64,000 nucleotides of DNA from Magnetovibrio sp. (GTDB lineage Bacteria > Pseudomonadota > Alphaproteobacteria > Rhodospirillales > Magnetovibrionaceae), in NCBI RefSeq assembly GCF_036568125.1, contig NZ_DATCTF010000015.1:1-64000 (forward strand). Direction: 5' to 3'. The stretch's first letter is position 1. The number at the start of each line of letters is the position of its first letter. The notes under the pieces were generated by a model. The model ran no database searches and was not told the origin of the DNA. It worked only from the letters and a program-made list of their open reading frames with translations. A program made the translations under genes and the position numbers. Positions 32,711-41,578 of the stretch are shown one piece after another.

Positions 32711-34660
32711 CTACATCCCATACCACCACGGCACGAACAAACTGAACACCGCCCAGATCAGCAAGATCAGCGGCACGCCGGCACGCGCGAAGTCGGTGAA
32801 GCGGTAGTGGCCGGGGGCCATCACCAGCAAGTTGGTCTGATAGCCGATAGGTGAAGCGAACGAGCAGTTGGCGGCGAACACCACAGCGACGGCGAACGCT
32901 TCGACCGGCGCATTGATGGAAATGGCCAAGTCCACCGCGATGGGCGTGAACAGCACCGCCATGGCTTTGGAACTGATGACATTGGTCAGCACCACCATGG
33001 TGATGAAGAAGATCGACAGCACCGCCCACGGCCCCGCACCCTGAAACAGCCCCATCACCGCGCTGGCGACGAAATGCGCGCCGCCGGTGGCGTGCATGGC
33101 CGCCCCCATGGCCAGGGCGGCCGGAATCATGGTGAGGATTTTGGTATCCACGGCGCGAAACGCTTGGCGAATGTTGAGTACACCCAGCCCCACCATCGCC
33201 GCTGCCCCGGTCAGTCCGGCGATGACGATCGGCACCAAGCCCGTTGCCGCTGCCAACACCACCCCCAAAAGTACCGTCGCCGCGCGCTTGGCGTGATGAT
33301 GAGCGGGCAGTTCCGCCGCCGACCATTCGATCAGCAACACGTCTTGATTGGTGCGCAGCGCCTGCACGTCGACGGGGCTGCCTTGTACCAGCAACACGTC
33401 GCCGGCTTGCAGGCGGATTTCGGTCATACGCGTGCGGATCATGCGCGAACGGCGTTGCACCCCCAACACGATGCAATGGGTTTTAAAGCGAAAGCCCACT
33501 TGCGGCAGGGTCTGGCCGATGATCCTGGATGCGGGGGGAATCATCGCTTCGGCCAGCACCCGTTCGCCGCCGTGCCACGGTGTCGGGCTGTCGTCTAAAT
33601 CGCCGTCGGGCAGGTTGCCTTCGCTTTCATCCATTTCGGCGGGTTTGTGTCCAGCCGTATAGGGGACCACGCCACCGCTTGCGCTTTCCAGATCGGGATA
33701 GAGCCCCTCGGCGTCACGCGCCAAAGCCTCTTGAATTTCCTTGCGCGTGGCGGCAACCACCAACACGTCGCCGGCGCGGGCTTCGTAGTCTTCAAACGGC
33801 GGCAAGATGGCTTCTTCACCGCGCTGAACCATGCGCAGGGTCATGTTGCCAAGCGCCGGAAAAATTCCACCGACCGCTTTTTCCCCAACCAAGTGCGACG
33901 ATGCACCGACGGTCACTTGGGCGATGTATTGCTTGCCCCCGGTTTGGCCGCCGACCAAGCTTTCGGCCATGCCTTCGCGGCGCGGCAGCAACCACGGCGC
34001 CACAACCAACAGATAAACCAAGCCGACGCCCGCCAACACCAAGCCCGGAACGGTGAAATCGAAAAAGCCGAACGGTTCGCGTTCGATGCCGATCAACGCC
34101 GAGTTGACCAACAGATTGGACCCCGACCCGATCAGCGTGGTCATGCCGCCCAAGATCGCGGCGAAGCTCAACGGCATCATCAGCTTGCTCGGCGCCATGT
34201 CGAAACGGTCGGCCAAGGCCTGCATGATGGGAATGAAGATCACCACCACGGGAATATTGTTGAGAAAGCCGCTGACCAACGTGGCGGTGAACAACACCGC
34301 GAAAATCGACAGCCAATGCGTGCCGCCGCAACACCCCAGCACGAAATGCGCGGCGACGTCGAGCACCCCCGTGCGCACCATGCCCTGGCCGATCACCAGC
34401 AGCGCCAAGACCGTGATCAATGCGGGATTGGAAAAGCCCGACAGCAGGACTTCCGGCGACAAAATATTGTCGACCGTCCCGCTCAGGCCCGTGCCCTGGA
34501 TGGGAAAGGCGTAGAAGAAAATCATCAGGACGCACAAAACGCCCAGGCTGGTGACCTCGATCGCCACCTTTTCCCACGCATACAGGGCAAAGGCGACGAT
34601 GATGACGAGAAACGTCACCCACATCTGAAAGTCTGCCGCTACCGTCGCACTGGCGTGCAT
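32711..34660 (-). CDS. SLC13/DASS-family permease with two RCK_C (TrkA-C) domains
   Basis: This 649-residue transporter has membrane segments in two blocks (about 10-225 and 465-645). Between them lies a soluble insert with two RCK_C/TrkA-C domains (about 245-325 and 370-445), which often bind ligands or nucleotides. The SNN-type substrate and cation loops appear as LIGSGSNLLVNS (first half) and SPIGYQTNLLV (second half). FLNNIPVVVIFIPI is also typical. Relatives carry dicarboxylates, sulfate or other anions with sodium; the substrate cannot be assigned. It is not clearly linked to its neighbours. Confidence 0.88.
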   Translation of the reverse strand: MHASATVAADFQMWVTFLVIIVAFALYAWEKVAIEVTSLGVLCVLMIFFYAFPIQGTGLSGTVDNILSPEVLLSGFSNPALITVLALLVIGQGMVRTGVLDVAAHFVLGCCGGTHWLSIFAVLFTATLVSGFLNNIPVVVIFIPIMQALADRFDMAPSKLMMPLSFAAILGGMTTLIGSGSNLLVNSALIGIEREPFGFFDFTVPGLVLAGVGLVYLLVVAPWLLPRREGMAESLVGGQTGGKQYIAQVTVGASSHLVGEKAVGGIFPALGNMTLRMVQRGEEAILPPFEDYEARAGDVLVVAATRKEIQEALARDAEGLYPDLESASGGVVPYTAGHKPAEMDESEGNLPDGDLDDSPTPWHGGERVLAEAMIPPASRIIGQTLPQVGFRFKTHCIVLGVQRRSRMIRTRMTEIRLQAGDVLLVQGSPVDVQALRTNQDVLLIEWSAAELPAHHHAKRAATVLLGVVLAAATGLVPIVIAGLTGAAAMVGLGVLNIRQAFRAVDTKILTMIPAALAMGAAMHATGGAHFVASAVMGLFQGAGPWAVLSIFFITMVVLTNVISSKAMAVLFTPIAVDLAISINAPVEAFAVAVVFAANCSFASPIGYQTNLLVMAPGHYRFTDFARAGVPLILLIWAVFSLFVPWWYGM

Positions 34661-34751
34661 GGCGTCCCCTTTTGTCCGTCCCCCAACGCGCCTAAGCCTT
34701 AGTCCTTAATGTTCACGCTCGGGGACAAAATGACAAGAGTGGAATCAGGCG

Positions 34752-35189
34752 TTAGCCGAACAGTAAACTGCCGGGATTGGGCACCGGCTGGCGGTTTTCC
34801 AACAACACCCAACCGCGCACGATGCGGATGACGTACCACAGCGGCAAAACCCAGAGCAAAAACATGCCGATGCCGAAAATCCACGTCAGCACGCCGACCA
34901 AAATCAACAACAGCCCGCCCCAAAAGGTGCCGATCAGGAAGGTGTAGTGACCATGCAGCCACGCCGGCGCCTCGCTACGCGCCACGTATGCGAGGATCAG
35001 GCCGATCAGCATGGGAAACCCGCTGATCGAAGCGATGGCGTACAACGCATAGGTCAACCGCGGCATGGTCAACGGGTGAGAAAACGCATCCGATAGATCG
35101 TCGAAGCCGCCGCTTTGCGGGCGTTGCGGCTTAGGGTCTGTGCCAGGCGGAAGGATTTCGGGCTCTGGCTGTCCGTTGGCGGCGTTCAT
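34752..35189 (-). CDS. DUF4870-like small membrane protein
   Basis: This 145-residue protein has a Pro-rich soluble N-terminus (about 1-40) and three membrane segments (about 45-68, 80-103 and 105-128). LTYALYAIASISGFPMLIGLILAYV followed by HYTFLIGTFW is the pattern of DUF4870-type proteins. The function of the family is unknown. It is divergent from the sensor kinase at 35342. Confidence 0.65.
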   Translation of the reverse strand: MNAANGQPEPEILPPGTDPKPQRPQSGGFDDLSDAFSHPLTMPRLTYALYAIASISGFPMLIGLILAYVARSEAPAWLHGHYTFLIGTFWGGLLLILVGVLTWIFGIGMFLLWVLPLWYVIRIVRGWVLLENRQPVPNPGSLLFG

Positions 35190-35341
35190 GTACGCACCTG
35201 TCCGTTATTGAAACTCGGTTTGATATAGTCGTGTTTTTCGCGTGCGCCATCCTCGCCATAGGCAAAGTGCGCAACTTGAAATATCGTAGGCTTTCCCGAG
35301 ACAGGGAAACACCAGGGCAGCACCAGGGGGAGCACACGTCC

Positions 35342-37213
35342 GTGACATCGGGTTTCAAACGTTTTTGCATCGCGACCGCTAGTTTTGCGTTCGTCGCCAT
35401 GATGTCCGTGAATCTGTGCTGGGCCCAGACCCTCGCCAAGGTCGATGTCAAAATTGCGGTTCTGGCCTTTCGCGGCAAAGCCGAAGCGATGCAGCAGTGG
35501 CAGCCGACCGCCGACTATTTATCCGATCATGTCTCGGGGCGAGTATTCAGCATCGTGCCTTTGACCCTGACCGAAATGCAACGCGCGGTCGAAACCGAAG
35601 CCGTCGATTTTATTTTGACCAATCCAGGCAACTATGTCGCGCACGAAGCCGCACACGGCGTCGCCCGCATCGCCACCATCCGCCCGAACACCCACCAAAA
35701 AACGGATTCCTTGGGCGCCACGATCTTCACCCGCAATGTCGACAACGGCATCGAGACGCTGCGCGATTTGAAGGGCAAGCGGTTCATGGCCATCCGTGAA
35801 AACGCCTTTGGCGGATTTCAGATGGCATGGCGTGAAATGCAGGCCGAGGGCATCAACCCGTTCAAAGACCTCGCCGACTTGATTTTTGTCGGCTTTCCCC
35901 AAGACAAGGTGGTCGACGGCGTGCTGGCCGGGGACGCGGATGCGGGCACCGTGCGCGCCGGGGTTTTGGAAAACCTCGCCGAGAACGGCAAAGTCAAACT
36001 TTCGAGCCTGCGCATCCTCAACCCCCAAGACATTCACGGCTTTCCGTTTGCCCTGAGCACCCGGCTCTATCCCGAATGGCCGTTTGCAAAGCTCAAAAAC
36101 ACCCCGGAAATGCTGTCCCAGCAGGTGGTCATCGCGCTGTTGGGCATGCCCATCGACCACCCCGCGGCGGTCGCCGGGAATTACGCCGGCTGGACCGTGC
36201 CGTTGGACTATCAGCCCGTGCACGAACTGTTCAAGGAACTGCACATCGGCCCTTACGATCTGCCGGTGGAAATCAAGTTGTCGGATCTGATCGAACAGTA
36301 TTGGCAATGGGGCGTGTTCGCAGGCGTGCTGATGGGCATTGCGATCTTGTGGGTGGTGCGGGTCGAGCATCTTGTCGCCAAGCGCACGGCCGAACTGTCG
36401 CAGGCCAACGCTGAACTGGAAACGCAGATTTTTGAACGCAAACGCGCTGAAGATACCGCCCGAAACCGCCAGAACGAATTGGCCCATGTGTCGCGCGTCA
36501 ACACCATGGGCGAACTGACCGCCAGCTTGGCGCACGAAATCAACCAGCCGCTTTCCGCAATCGCCAATTACGCCACCGGCAGCGTGCGCCGTTTGAAGCT
36601 CGACACCATATCGCCCGACGATCTGTATGAAGTCCTGTCCACCATCGCCACCGAGGCCGAGCGCGCCGCGCAGGTGATCCGCCGGGTGCGCGCCTTCGTG
36701 CGCAAGGGCGAACTGTCTTTGGAAACTCTGGACGTCAATGCCATCGCGCGGGAGGCCATCGAAATCACGAACGCCGAGGCCGAACGCCAACACATCGGCC
36801 TGAGCGGCGATTTTACCGAGCCCTTGGCCCCGGTGCTTGTCGACAAGGTCCAGATCGAACAGGTGATGCTGAATCTGATCGGCAACGCCATGGACGCACT
36901 CGGCGCCGTCAGCAAAGACCCCAAAACCATTGTCGTCGCCACCCGTCCCGGCGATCCGGGCGAGGTCATTTGCGAGGTGCGCGACAACGGTGCCGGCCTG
37001 TCGGAAACCGCCCGCGATCTACTGTTCGAACCCTTTTATTCGACCAAACCCAACGGCATGGGCATGGGGTTGTCGATCAGCCGATCCATCGTCGAAGCCA
37101 GCGGCGGACGCTTGTGGGTGGAGGTTGACGAAAGCGGCGCGACCGTATTCAAATTCAGTCTGCCGAGCGCACCGCAACGCACCAACAAGGCGGAAAACCA
37201 TCATGCCGCGTAA
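35342..37213 (+). CDS. Sensor histidine kinase with PhnD-like periplasmic domain (TtrS-like)
   Basis: This 623-residue kinase has a signal sequence (FCIATASFAFVAMMSVNLCWA), a periplasmic PhnD/PBP-like domain (about 30-290), one membrane helix (about 315-335), a coiled coil, a HisKA domain with phospho-His in LAHEINQPLSAI, and a HATPase domain (NLIGNAMDAL; GMGMGLSISRSI). The layout matches TtrS and related thiosulfate/tetrathionate sensors. The GTG at 35342 is preferred: GGGGGAG lies upstream and the signal peptide begins just after it. The response regulator start overlaps its end, and a sulfur-handling operon follows. A sulfur-compound signal is inferred. Confidence 0.85.
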   Translation: MTSGFKRFCIATASFAFVAMMSVNLCWAQTLAKVDVKIAVLAFRGKAEAMQQWQPTADYLSDHVSGRVFSIVPLTLTEMQRAVETEAVDFILTNPGNYVAHEAAHGVARIATIRPNTHQKTDSLGATIFTRNVDNGIETLRDLKGKRFMAIRENAFGGFQMAWREMQAEGINPFKDLADLIFVGFPQDKVVDGVLAGDADAGTVRAGVLENLAENGKVKLSSLRILNPQDIHGFPFALSTRLYPEWPFAKLKNTPEMLSQQVVIALLGMPIDHPAAVAGNYAGWTVPLDYQPVHELFKELHIGPYDLPVEIKLSDLIEQYWQWGVFAGVLMGIAILWVVRVEHLVAKRTAELSQANAELETQIFERKRAEDTARNRQNELAHVSRVNTMGELTASLAHEINQPLSAIANYATGSVRRLKLDTISPDDLYEVLSTIATEAERAAQVIRRVRAFVRKGELSLETLDVNAIAREAIEITNAEAERQHIGLSGDFTEPLAPVLVDKVQIEQVMLNLIGNAMDALGAVSKDPKTIVVATRPGDPGEVICEVRDNGAGLSETARDLLFEPFYSTKPNGMGMGLSISRSIVEASGGRLWVEVDESGATVFKFSLPSAPQRTNKAENHHAA

Positions 37214-37844
37214 GAACAGCCCATTGCCATCCTCGACGATGGCCGACAAAACGATCTTCGTCGTCGATGACGACAAGGCCGCCCGCGATTCGTTGAGCTG
37301 GTTGATCTCGTCGGTGGGGTTGCACGTCGAAACCTTCGATTCCGCACAAGCGTTTCTCGATGCCTATGACCCATCGCGTCCCGGATGCTTGTTGGTGGAT
37401 GTGCGCATGCCGGGGATGAGCGGACTCGAACTGCAGAAGCGCCTCGCCGAAAATCCTCACTGCCTGCCGGTCATCGTCGTGACCGGACACGGCGACGTGC
37501 AAATGGCGGTGCGCGCGATGAAGGACGGTGCGTTCGACTTCATCGAAAAACCCTACAACGACCAAATATTGCTCGATCTGGTGCAAAACGCCGTGCGAGA
37601 ATGCGAACGCCGCCGCACCCAAGTCACCAGCCACCTGGAAATCCAAGAGCTGATCGACACCCTGACGCCGCGCGAGCGCCAAGTGATGGACATGATCGTC
37701 GAAGGCAACACCAACAAGCAGATCGCCTTTGCGCTCGACATCAGCGACAAAACAGTTGAAGCGCACCGTGCCAAGGTGATGGAAAAGCTCCAGGCGGCTT
37801 CGCTCGCCGACCTGATCCGCAAATCTCTCAGCGCATCGGCATGA
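37203..37844 (+). CDS. FixJ/TtrR-type response regulator
   Basis: This 213-residue protein has a receiver (about 14-130; FVVDDDKAARDSL, acceptor Asp in LLVDVRMPGMSG, Lys in FIEKPY) and a LuxR-type helix-turn-helix (about 148-205; LTPRERQVMDMIVEGNTNKQ). The start at 37203 overlaps the kinase gene by 11 bases and follows AAGGCGGA; the next ATG (37239) has no ribosome-binding site. It is the partner of the upstream PhnD-type kinase. A 7-4-7 palindrome lies just after its stop, before the dsrE-like gene, and could be its site. Confidence 0.92.
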   Translation: MPRKNSPLPSSTMADKTIFVVDDDKAARDSLSWLISSVGLHVETFDSAQAFLDAYDPSRPGCLLVDVRMPGMSGLELQKRLAENPHCLPVIVVTGHGDVQMAVRAMKDGAFDFIEKPYNDQILLDLVQNAVRECERRRTQVTSHLEIQELIDTLTPRERQVMDMIVEGNTNKQIAFALDISDKTVEAHRAKVMEKLQAASLADLIRKSLSASA

Positions 37845-37852
37845 CGCCCCTC

Positions 37853-37870
37853 CCCTTATGCTTATAAGGG
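37853..37870. promoter_or_regulatory. 18-base palindrome upstream of the dsrE-soxYZ genes
   Basis: CCCTTAT-GCTT-ATAAGGG is a perfect 7-4-7 dyad nine bases after the regulator stop and about 115 bases before the dsrE-like start. It could be the regulator binding site or a weak terminator; no T-run follows on the plus strand. Confidence 0.4.
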
Positions 37871-37985
37871 TTATCCCGAATACAGCTTATGGCCGCAGTG
37901 ATGTAAGAATCAGGGACCGGGCCGGAGCACAAAAAATCAAAAACGCCTCCGCCCACATTGAAAAGCCAAATCATGGGAGGGCTCA

Positions 37986-38444
37986 ATGCGTTTACTCGGA
38001 TTCATCTGTTCGTCGATCGTCGCTGTCGCGTTGTTGGTCGGAAACGTCACCAACGCCGACGCGTCGGAACGTTACGGCAAACAAAAAGTCGTCTATCACA
38101 TCAACACGCCGGGTGGCGAAGGCGACAAGGTCTACTTGGGCGCCATGCGCAACATTCAAAACCACATCAATGCCGTCGGCGCCGAAAATCTCGACCTCAA
38201 GGTCGTGATCCACGGCAACGGCATCGGCCTCTTGCAGTCGGCCAAGGCCGCCGGCAACGTGCAAACCGCCGTCGCCAACCTGCGTTCGCAAAGCGTCGGC
38301 TTCGAAGTCTGCGCCAACACGTTGAAAGGCAAGAACATCGCCCTTGACCAGCTTTACGAAGTGTTCAACGAAGACGTGGTGCCGTCCGGCGTGGCCGAGC
38401 TCGCTCGCCTGCAGCAGATGGGCTACACCTACATCAAACCTTGA
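37986..38444 (+). CDS. Periplasmic DsrE-family protein
   Basis: This 152-residue protein has a signal peptide (MRLLGFICSSIVAVALLVG, cut near ADA) and a DsrE-like domain (about 35-150). The conserved Cys lies in VGFEVCANTLKGKNI; in DsrE-type proteins this Cys carries or transfers sulfane sulfur. GGGAGG precedes the ATG. It lies between the two-component system and soxYZ, so a periplasmic sulfur-transfer role together with SoxYZ is plausible. Many DsrE proteins are cytoplasmic, so the exported form is of note. Confidence 0.85.
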   Translation: MRLLGFICSSIVAVALLVGNVTNADASERYGKQKVVYHINTPGGEGDKVYLGAMRNIQNHINAVGAENLDLKVVIHGNGIGLLQSAKAAGNVQTAVANLRSQSVGFEVCANTLKGKNIALDQLYEVFNEDVVPSGVAELARLQQMGYTYIKP

Positions 38445-38463
38445 TTTGCACCCCCGCGTCTTT

Positions 38464-38527
38464 CGTCTGAGAGACGCAAGAGACCAGCTCCGCTGTCAGT
38501 TTCCCCACTCGTATGGTGGGGCTGGTC
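38464..38527 (+). promoter_or_regulatory. Nested hairpins between dsrE-like gene and soxY
   Basis: CGTCT/AGACG (38464-38476) is followed by an outer stem GACCAGC/GCTGGTC (38482-38488 with 38521-38527) that encloses CCCCAC/GTGGGG (38503-38521). They may stabilise or attenuate the soxYZ message. No T-run follows. Confidence 0.35.
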
Positions 38528-38565
38528 CTCTCCTCGGTGCAGTGTTTTGAGACGGAACGATTTTC

Positions 38566-39030
38566 ATGAAAACCAACACCCATGTGCGGCGGCGCGATGT
38601 TCTCACGATCACCGGCGCCGGGGCCTGCGCACTTGCCCTCGCCCCCCTCGCCGCCCACGCCACGCCGCAAAGCGTGCAAGCTGAAATCGATAAGGTCTCG
38701 GCCGGCAAAGCCCCCAAGGACGATGCCCGCGTGATGCTGACCTTGCCCGAAATCGCCGAAAATGGCGGCACCGTACCGCTGACGGTGAACGTCGAAAGCC
38801 CGATGACGGACGCGGATCACATCAAGGCCGTGCACATCTATGCCGACGGCAACCCGCTTCCCGACGTGGCCAGCTATTTCGTCGGTCCGTCCAACGGCAA
38901 GGCCGAATTGTCCATGCGCATCCGCCTGTCGACCTCGCAAAATGTGGTGGCCGTGGCCGAAACCAGCACCGGCGAGGTGTTGGTGGGGCGCAAACACGTG
39001 AAAGTAACCCTCGGCGGTTGCGGAGGCTAA
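38566..39030 (+). CDS. soxY: Sulfur-carrier protein SoxY
   Basis: This 154-residue periplasmic protein has a twin-arginine signal (VRRRDVLTITGAGACALAL) and the SoxY fold. It ends GGCGG, the defining swinging arm whose Cys binds thiosulfate and other sulfur substrates. Export by Tat with SoxZ is the known route. soxZ begins 11 bases after its stop. SoxAX, SoxB and SoxCD, which load and oxidise the Cys-bound sulfur, are not in the window, so they must be elsewhere or absent. Confidence 0.94.
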   Translation: MKTNTHVRRRDVLTITGAGACALALAPLAAHATPQSVQAEIDKVSAGKAPKDDARVMLTLPEIAENGGTVPLTVNVESPMTDADHIKAVHIYADGNPLPDVASYFVGPSNGKAELSMRIRLSTSQNVVAVAETSTGEVLVGRKHVKVTLGGCGG

Positions 39031-39041
39031 GAGAGGCGATC

Positions 39042-39380
39042 ATGGCGACGAAAGACATCAAACCCCGCATCCGGGTGCCGAAAAAACTCACCAAAGGCGA
39101 ACTGTTCGAGGTCAAGACCCTGATCTCACACCGCATGGAAACGGGCTTGCGCAAGGACAAGGAAACCGGCGCAACCATTCCCCGTGACATCGTGCGCGGC
39201 CTGACCGTGACCTACAATGGCCGCGAGGTGCTGAAATCCGTATGGCACACCGCCATGTCGGCCAATCCCTACACCTCGTTCTACGTGCGCGCCGAAGACA
39301 GCGGCCCGATGGTGTTCACCTGGATCGACGAAGCCAACCAAGTCTACACCAAGGAAGTGGCGATCAACGTCGCGGGCTGA
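39042..39380 (+). CDS. soxZ: Sulfur-carrier partner SoxZ
   Basis: This 112-residue protein matches SoxZ across its length. It starts MATKDIKPRIRVPKKLTKGE, and has the typical LISHRMETGLRKD and FTWIDEANQVYTKE segments. It has no signal of its own and is exported with SoxY. The ATG at 39042 follows GAGAGG; an in-frame ATG at 39018 lies inside soxY. It forms a heterodimer that supports the SoxY carrier arm. Confidence 0.95.
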   Translation: MATKDIKPRIRVPKKLTKGELFEVKTLISHRMETGLRKDKETGATIPRDIVRGLTVTYNGREVLKSVWHTAMSANPYTSFYVRAEDSGPMVFTWIDEANQVYTKEVAINVAG

Positions 39381-39399
39381 TTCCGGCCACCCGTTTTGC

Positions 39400-39417
39400 A
39401 TGACATCATAATGTCAT
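39400..39417. promoter_or_regulatory. 18-base palindrome after soxZ
   Basis: ATGACAT-CATA-ATGTCAT is a perfect 7-4-7 dyad between soxZ and the dehydrogenase gene at 39484. It could be an operator or a weak terminator stem. Confidence 0.35.
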
Positions 39418-39483
39418 TTGTGTCGCTTCGGTGACGGGGCTATTTTCGTGGCCTCCATCCCACCGAAGAGCGCGCATCAGATC

Positions 39484-40356
39484 ATGACGAAAATCGCATT
39501 CCTCGGCCTTGGCCATATGGGCCAGGGTATGGCTTTGAATTTGCTCAAAGCCGGCTTCGATCTCACCGTTTGGAACCGCACGGCAGACAAGACGGGCGCG
39601 CTCGTCGATGCCGGCGCGCGCGCCGCCCCCACCCCGGCCCTGGCCGTTGCGGGGGCCGAGGTCATCGTCACCATTCTCGGCGACGATCGCTCATCGGAAC
39701 AAGTCTGGCTGGGCGAGGACGGCATCTTGTCCGGCGACATGGCGCCGGGGGCCATCGCGGTGGAAAGCACCACCGTGTCGCGCGATTGGATGATTGCGTT
39801 GGGCGACCTCTGCCAGGATGCGGGCTTGCGGTTTTTGGATTGCCCCGTCACCGGCGGCCCGCCGGGTGCGAACGCCGGCACCCTGACCATGTTGGTCGGC
39901 GGCGAGGCGGCGACATTGACCGAGGCAACCCCGGTTCTTGAAGCTTATGCCAATCGCATTTATCACTTCGGTCCGGTGGGCGCGGGTACCGCTTACAAAC
40001 TGATCGTCAACACCATCGGCGCGGTGCACGCCGCCGCTGTCGCCGAAGGCATTGCCGTCGCCCGTCAGGCTGGACTGCCGTTGGACATGGTCGCGGACGC
40101 GTTGGGCGCAGGTTCTGTCGCCAGCCCGGTGACCACCTACATCGCCCCGCGCATGGCCCAAGACGCCCATGACGAGGTCCGCTTCGCCGCCCGCTGGCGC
40201 AACAAGGACGCCCGCTACGGCATCGACATGGCCCACCGCCTCGGCTGCGCCACACCGGTGCTCGACGCCGCGAGCGCCCTGTTCAAACGTGCCGAAGACC
40301 AAGGCCTCGGCGACATGAACGAAAGCGTCATCGCACGCATGGTCAAAAGCACTTAA
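39484..40356 (+). CDS. NAD(P)-dependent beta-hydroxyacid dehydrogenase
   Basis: This 290-residue protein is of the 3-hydroxyisobutyrate/tartronate-semialdehyde/GLYR reductase family. The nucleotide motif GLGHMGQGMALNLLKAG is at the N-terminus. The substrate motif DCPVTGGPPGANAGTLTMLVGG is near 120-140, and the catalytic Lys lies in GTAYKLIVNTIG. The substrate cannot be set: glyoxylate, succinic semialdehyde or 3-hydroxyisobutyrate are all possible. It starts at the ATG at 39484, with only a weak upstream GAAGAG. Confidence 0.88.
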   Translation: MTKIAFLGLGHMGQGMALNLLKAGFDLTVWNRTADKTGALVDAGARAAPTPALAVAGAEVIVTILGDDRSSEQVWLGEDGILSGDMAPGAIAVESTTVSRDWMIALGDLCQDAGLRFLDCPVTGGPPGANAGTLTMLVGGEAATLTEATPVLEAYANRIYHFGPVGAGTAYKLIVNTIGAVHAAAVAEGIAVARQAGLPLDMVADALGAGSVASPVTTYIAPRMAQDAHDEVRFAARWRNKDARYGIDMAHRLGCATPVLDAASALFKRAEDQGLGDMNESVIARMVKST

Positions 40357-40372
40357 GCATAATTGAAAGAAA

Positions 40373-40459
40373 TGGTGCGGGCGGCCGGACTTGAACCGGC
40401 AAGGCCTTGCGGCCGACAGATTTTAAGTCTGTTGTGTTTACCAATTTCACCACGCCCGC
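40373..40459 (-). tRNA. tRNA-Leu (anticodon UAA)
   Basis: An 87-base class II tRNA on the minus strand. The acceptor arms GCGGGCG and CGCCCGC pair, with encoded CCA at 40375-40373. The anticodon stem CAGA/TCTG carries the loop CTTAAAA, reading UAA. The long variable arm and the TTCAAGT T-loop are present. Confidence 0.97.
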
Positions 40460-40485
40460 ACAGGCCGGTTTGGATAAGCCACAAG

Positions 40486-40514
40486 AACCTATGCCGAGCG
40501 GCCCCGGCATGCAA
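40486..40514 (-). promoter_or_regulatory. Possible promoter of tRNA-Leu
   Basis: On the minus strand TTGCAT and TAGGTT are 17 bases apart, and the second lies 27 bases before the tRNA. The match to a sigma-70 promoter is moderate. Confidence 0.35.
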
Positions 40515-40597
40515 GACGAACTGTCGCCAAAATGAGCAGATTCCCACCCAGCACAGTTTCGCTCTGTGTGGAGGCGTCATTGTGTCCGTTTCTCGTG

Positions 40598-41497
40598 TTA
40601 GGTTCGAGGTGGGTCCAATTGAAACGGCCGCGGAGCAAAACCAAAGTCGTCCCGGGCTTCGGCGTGATCGAATACCAGATCCGAGTTCATCCGCGTCGCC
40701 ATGGCGGGCGACCAATGGCGATAGCGCGGGATGAGGTGTGCCAACATCACGCCGAGCCTAAACGCCCACAAAGGCACCGAAATAATCCGCGCGGGCTTGC
40801 CCATGGACGTAAACAGTCGTGCGACCATCTCGCGATATGTAAGGGTCTCCCCGCCGGACAGATTGTATGCCCGGTCCTTGATGGCGGTTGTCGACAACGC
40901 CGAAACGCATGCCGCGGCAACATCATCGGCGTGAATCGGTTGGCGTAAACCGCGTGCTTCCCCAAGCACTGGGAAAAAACCAAAACGGCGAATGAACCGC
41001 GTCATGACTGCGATATTCTTATCTTCCTCAAGACCGTAGATGAGAGTCGGGCGGAGCACGATCCATTCCACATCGCGCGCCCGCGCCCAATCCGCCACAA
41101 GCGCTTCCATATCCGCGAGGCGGCTCGCGGTTTCGCGCTCCTCATGATCGGCGGAGTCCGTTTTCGTGAAACGGCTGGTGGAAGAAAGTGCGACGATGCG
41201 CCGGGCGCCACGCGCTTCTAGCAGCGGCAAGTGCTCGGGCAATAGCCACAGCGACATCACGCAAATCCACAACTCAATGGTTTGAGATCGATGGGAATCC
41301 GAGCCGGACGTCGTGGTCCTCAACTCCTCGCCGGGCGCATCTAATCGCACCCACTCAACGCCATCAGTGCTCGGCACGTCGGCTTGACGCGAAAAGGCGC
41401 TCACGTTGTAGCCCATCTGCACGAGACGGGATGATACATGTCTGCCGACCAAGCTGGTCGCACCCAACACGCCGACCCGCGGCCTCTCTTCCACCAT
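40598..41497 (-). CDS. NAD(P)-binding epimerase-like (atypical SDR) protein
   Basis: This 299-residue protein has an N-terminal Rossmann motif GVLGATSLVGRHVSSRL, a RIVALSSTSRF strand with the SDR Ser, and LRPTLIYG further on. The active-site Tyr-xxx-Lys of classical SDRs is not clear, so it is probably an atypical SDR of the NmrA/complex-I NDUFA9 kind. The C-terminus has a hydrophobic stretch (ISVPLWAFRLGVMLAHLI). The substrate is unknown. The ATG at 41497 follows GGAGG. Codon use includes more CGC/GAG/TCC than some neighbours but is not clearly foreign. Confidence 0.75.
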   Translation of the reverse strand: MVEERPRVGVLGATSLVGRHVSSRLVQMGYNVSAFSRQADVPSTDGVEWVRLDAPGEELRTTTSGSDSHRSQTIELWICVMSLWLLPEHLPLLEARGARRIVALSSTSRFTKTDSADHEERETASRLADMEALVADWARARDVEWIVLRPTLIYGLEEDKNIAVMTRFIRRFGFFPVLGEARGLRQPIHADDVAAACVSALSTTAIKDRAYNLSGGETLTYREMVARLFTSMGKPARIISVPLWAFRLGVMLAHLIPRYRHWSPAMATRMNSDLVFDHAEARDDFGFAPRPFQLDPPRT

Positions 41498-41578
41498 CCC
41501 TCGCAGCCTCCGTCTCGCCAGTATCCATGCATTCGTGCGCATATACATGAGTGCGCAAGCGGCAATCCGAAATCTGGG

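Noticed and set aside
40357-40597. Genomic island at tRNA-Leu
   Set aside because: No integrase and no repeat of the tRNA 3' end were seen, and ordinary genes lie on both sides.
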